Below are positions 5,621 through 8,283 of a DNA stretch of 8,283 bases, one piece after another. The DNA is from Thiodiazotropha sp037382065 (GTDB taxonomy: Bacteria > Pseudomonadota > Gammaproteobacteria > Chromatiales > Chromatiaceae). Numbering within the stretch: the stretch's first letter is position 1; every line of letters starts with the position of its first letter. The DNA is taken from positions 1 to 8,283 of the forward strand of contig JARRQF010000271.1 of the NCBI GenBank assembly GCA_037382065.1, read 5' to 3'. The notes beneath the pieces are model-generated. The model ran no database searches, was not told where the DNA came from, and saw only the letters and a list, made by a program, of their open reading frames with translations. Position numbers and translations under genes: made by a program.

Positions 5621-8283
5621 CTATCCTTCCATATATTCCATCCAATCAATCAGATCAGCAGGCAAAAGCGGGCGCGAATAGAGGTAACCCTGGGCCTCTT
5701 GACACCCCTTACTGTGGAGAAATTCTGCCTGAATCTTATCCTCAACACCCTCTGCGATCACCTTTAATTTCAATGCTCTTCCCATTGCAATTACCGCCTC
5801 TGCAATCGCCATATCATTGGGGTCTGCAGGAATATCCCTCACAAATGATTGGTCTATTTTAAGTTTGTCAATCGGTAGGGCCTTTAGATAGCTTAAAGAT
5901 GAATATCCGGTGCCGAAGTCATCAATCGCAAGTTCTATACCAATATTACGAAGCTTTAACAAGACATCAGTTGCATGACCCGAGGCTCTCATCACAAAAC
6001 TCTCGGTAACCTCCAGCCCCAGTCTTTCTGCAGGTAATCCTGTCTCGTTGAGACAATCACTCACCAGTTTAATGAATCTGGCATCATGCAATTGCGGTCC
6101 GGCGACATTAACAAAGATCCGACCAAAATCCCACTTCTCATCCAACCATGCGCGGCCCTGAGCACAGGCAGATCTTAGGATCCATGCGCCAAGGTCTCGG
6201 ATCAGACCGCTCTGCTCAGCGACGGGTATGAATTTATCGGGTGAGATCAGGCCTCGTTCTGGGTGTTGCCAACGTACGAGCACTTCAAGGCCAACCAGAT
6301 CTTTTGTATTAAGATTGATTTGCGGCTGATAGACAAGAAAGAACTGTGATCTCTCCATTGCTTCACGTAACGCACTCTGCACAAAACCATACTCAAGTGC
6401 CTGCTCAGTCAATGCCTTAGTATAGAAACGGTAAGTATTCCGCCCAGCTTCTTTCGCTTCATACATCGCTGCATCCGCAAAACTCAATAGAGCATCGGGG
6501 TCCTTGCTATTGTCAGGATATAAGGCAACACCAATACTCCCTGACATGCGCAGGATATGATCATGTACCTCAAACGGATTCACAAAGACCGACAGCAACT
6601 TCTCTACAAGTGGGACAGCGTCAACCGAAGCGTGCAAGTCCTCAAACAGCAAGCAGAACTCATCACCACCGATGCGTCCGATGGTGTCACCGGTACGGAT
6701 CAGCATTTTCATTCGTTGAGCAATTTCAACCAGCAGTTGATCACCCACGCTATGCCCTAGGGTGTCATTGACATTCTTAAAGTGATCAAGGTCCAGGAAA
6801 ATGACCGCAAGCATCCATTTTTTTCGTTCTGCGCCTTCCAGACCATGTTTCAAGCGATCTCTGAATAGCATTCTGTTTGGCAGGTCAGTCAGTGGATCGT
6901 GATGAGCAAGATGATTCAGGCGAGCTTCCGTTGACTTCAAAGAAGAGATATCTGCAAAAACGCCAACATAGCCCGTTACCTCTCCGGGTTTGTTTTCTAC
7001 CCCGCTGACGGTGAGGATCTCAGGAATAACTCTACCACTCTTGGAGCGATTCCAAATTTCACCATGCCAATGGCCCCTCTTGATTATCTGCCCCCACATA
7101 TCTTTATAGAAGTTATCATCATGTCTTCCTGACTTTAGTATTTTCGGATTTTTTCCAATTACCTCTTCATGGGAGTACTCGGTAATCCGTGTAAATGCGT
7201 CATTTACATCGAGGATCACCCCTTTTTTATCCGTTATCATGACACCTTCACCAGTACTGCGAAAAACAGCTGCGGCTTCTCTTAGTTTTTCATCCGCCTT
7301 CTTTCGATTATCGATGTCTTCAATGACTGCAATGAAATAGAGCGGTGTATTGTCATTTGCACGAACTAGGGAAATGGTATGGTGAACCCACACCAATTCA
7401 CCAGACCGACATAAGAAACGCTTGTCCATTTCATAGGCATCGCTTGTTCCAGCCAGTGTTTTCTGAAACAGTACTAGGTCTTCGACAAGATCCTTAGGAT
7501 AGGTAATATCCTGGAATTTTTTAGTCAGCAGTTGATCTTTAGAATAGCCTACGATGTTACAGAGCTTTTTATTAACATCCAACCATTGCCCATCTGTACC
7601 TACTCTCGCAATGCCAACCGCTGCCTGATCAAAGATAGCTCGGAAACGTATTTCACTATCTTTGAGACTATTTTCTGCCTGTTTGCGTTCAGTAATATCG
7701 TATTCTGTTGCCAGAATAAGTGGTGGATCATTTCCAATATCGACACGCTTGGCATTCACCGAGACAATGAACTTGCTTCCGTCGCGGCGAAGGTGACAGC
7801 TTTCGAAAAAGAGCGGTTTACCAAGCATGATTTCTGCAGTCCTGGATTTGACCAGATGTTTTGTTTTCTCACTATCCAGGTCAATAATCGGTCGTCCAAT
7901 AAACTCATCTCTTGTGACGCCATGAGCTGAACAGGCTGCCTCATTCGCTTCAATAATAATGGGAATGCCATCATCTGTATTCGGGTCGAGGATCATATTA
8001 TACCCACCTGCCTGCTCAAAAAGCGCTCGAAACTTCTCCTCGTTTCGCCTTAATGCAATTTCAGTGTTTTTAAACTCAGTAACGTCAGTTGCAATGCCTT
8101 CAATTGCCACAGGCTTACCGCTATCACTTGTAATCAAAACATTGCGCTGACTAATCCATTTTTTCCTACCCGAGGGAGTAATAATCTGATACTTATAGGT
8201 GGGGGGCATATCTCCACTTAGAATCCGATTCCACTGCTCCTCAAAATAGTCTCGCCAGTCTGGATGTATTAATTCCCGAATTT
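5621..8283 (-). CDS. PAS-GGDEF-EAL cyclic-di-GMP protein (5' partial)
   Basis: The reading frame runs without a stop from the TAG at 5621-5623 through the right edge. The ATG at 8209 is internal: the 24 codons before it still read as PAS sequence (including LIHPDW). At least 886 residues are present. Numbered from that internal Met, the order is: end of a PAS domain (1-46), PAS (about 55-173), PAS (about 184-301), PAS (about 310-423, with SGRHDDNFY and GEIWNR), GGDEF (about 430-595) and EAL (about 605-862). Cyclase residues are intact (GGDEF at 514-518), with an inhibitory-site RxxD (RTGD, 505-508) exactly five residues upstream. The EAL motif reads EVLVRW (642-647), and the other phosphodiesterase signatures VNVAGPQ, EVTES, DDFGTGYSS, KIDQSFV, AEGVE and GCQEAQGY are present. 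Both making c-di-GMP from GTP and cleaving it to pGpG therefore look possible, under control of the PAS sensors. No membrane segment is visible in this part; ligands of the PAS domains are unknown. Confidence 0.95.
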   Translation of the reverse strand, partial: IRELIHPDWRDYFEEQWNRILSGDMPPTYKYQIITPSGRKKWISQRNVLITSDSGKPVAIEGIATDVTEFKNTEIALRRNEEKFRALFEQAGGYNMILDPNTDDGIPIIIEANEAACSAHGVTRDEFIGRPIIDLDSEKTKHLVKSRTAEIMLGKPLFFESCHLRRDGSKFIVSVNAKRVDIGNDPPLILATEYDITERKQAENSLKDSEIRFRAIFDQAAVGIARVGTDGQWLDVNKKLCNIVGYSKDQLLTKKFQDITYPKDLVEDLVLFQKTLAGTSDAYEMDKRFLCRSGELVWVHHTISLVRANDNTPLYFIAVIEDIDNRKKADEKLREAAAVFRSTGEGVMITDKKGVILDVNDAFTRITEYSHEEVIGKNPKILKSGRHDDNFYKDMWGQIIKRGHWHGEIWNRSKSGRVIPEILTVSGVENKPGEVTGYVGVFADISSLKSTEARLNHLAHHDPLTDLPNRMLFRDRLKHGLEGAERKKWMLAVIFLDLDHFKNVNDTLGHSVGDQLLVEIAQRMKMLIRTGDTIGRIGGDEFCLLFEDLHASVDAVPLVEKLLSVFVNPFEVHDHILRMSGSIGVALYPDNSKDPDALLSFADAAMYEAKEAGRNTYRFYTKALTEQALEYGFVQSALREAMERSQFFLVYQPQINLNTKDLVGLEVLVRWQHPERGLISPDKFIPVAEQSGLIRDLGAWILRSACAQGRAWLDEKWDFGRIFVNVAGPQLHDARFIKLVSDCLNETGLPAERLGLEVTESFVMRASGHATDVLLKLRNIGIELAIDDFGTGYSSLSYLKALPIDKLKIDQSFVRDIPADPNDMAIAEAVIAMGRALKLKVIAEGVEDKIQAEFLHSKGCQEAQGYLYSRPLLPADLIDWMEYMEG

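Noticed and set aside
8207..8209. ATG at 8209 as the start of the GGDEF-EAL gene
   Set aside because: The frame stays open to the window edge and the upstream codons continue a PAS domain, so this Met is internal.
1..8283. CRISPR array, tRNA, rRNA, IS element or phage genes
   Set aside because: Reading both strands shows no regularly spaced repeats, no cloverleaf with conserved arms, and no transposase, integrase or phage protein.

Overview
The window looks like chromosomal DNA of a Proteobacterium, most likely an environmental gammaproteobacterium. The grounds are the multi-PAS GGDEF-EAL protein, a cytosolic rhodanese of a type I associate with sulfur-metabolising proteobacteria, Shine-Dalgarno-led starts, and dispersed long imperfect palindromes between genes. 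I see no rRNA, tRNA, CRISPR array, transposase or integrase. The taxonomic call is inference.

Layout, left to right. Bases 36-129 form a deeply nested imperfect palindrome ahead of the first gene. Bases 180-2015 (+) encode a membrane-anchored MutS-like ATPase, with MutS Walker motifs but no mismatch-recognition domain. An AT-rich 363-bp gap with small dyads follows. Bases 2379-4316 (+) encode a large secreted protein: signal peptide, lectin-like beta region, PKD domain and an unnamed C-terminal domain. Bases 4378-4866 (+) encode a single-domain rhodanese. A convergent intergenic region follows, holding a 26-bp-arm palindrome (4961-5038). Bases 5135-5518 (-) encode a small AT-rich orphan protein. 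From 5621 to the right edge (-) runs a PAS-PAS-PAS-PAS-GGDEF-EAL cyclic-di-GMP protein whose N-terminus lies outside the window.

The genes do not form an obvious pathway or operon. They read as independent units of differing base composition. Sample 60-base lines are about 43% GC in the MutS-like gene, about 60% in the secreted protein and the rhodanese, and about 35% in the orphan gene. The most notable feature is the secreted protein. Its signal-peptide segment is AT-rich and host-like, but composition jumps within one line to about 62% GC just after the cleavage site, and the mature protein has an actinobacterial flavour. This suggests that a laterally acquired exoprotein was fused to a resident secretion signal. 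I found no convincing multi-gene novel defence or mobile system. The better leads are this chimeric exoprotein, the membrane MutS homologue and the two strand-asymmetric palindromes.
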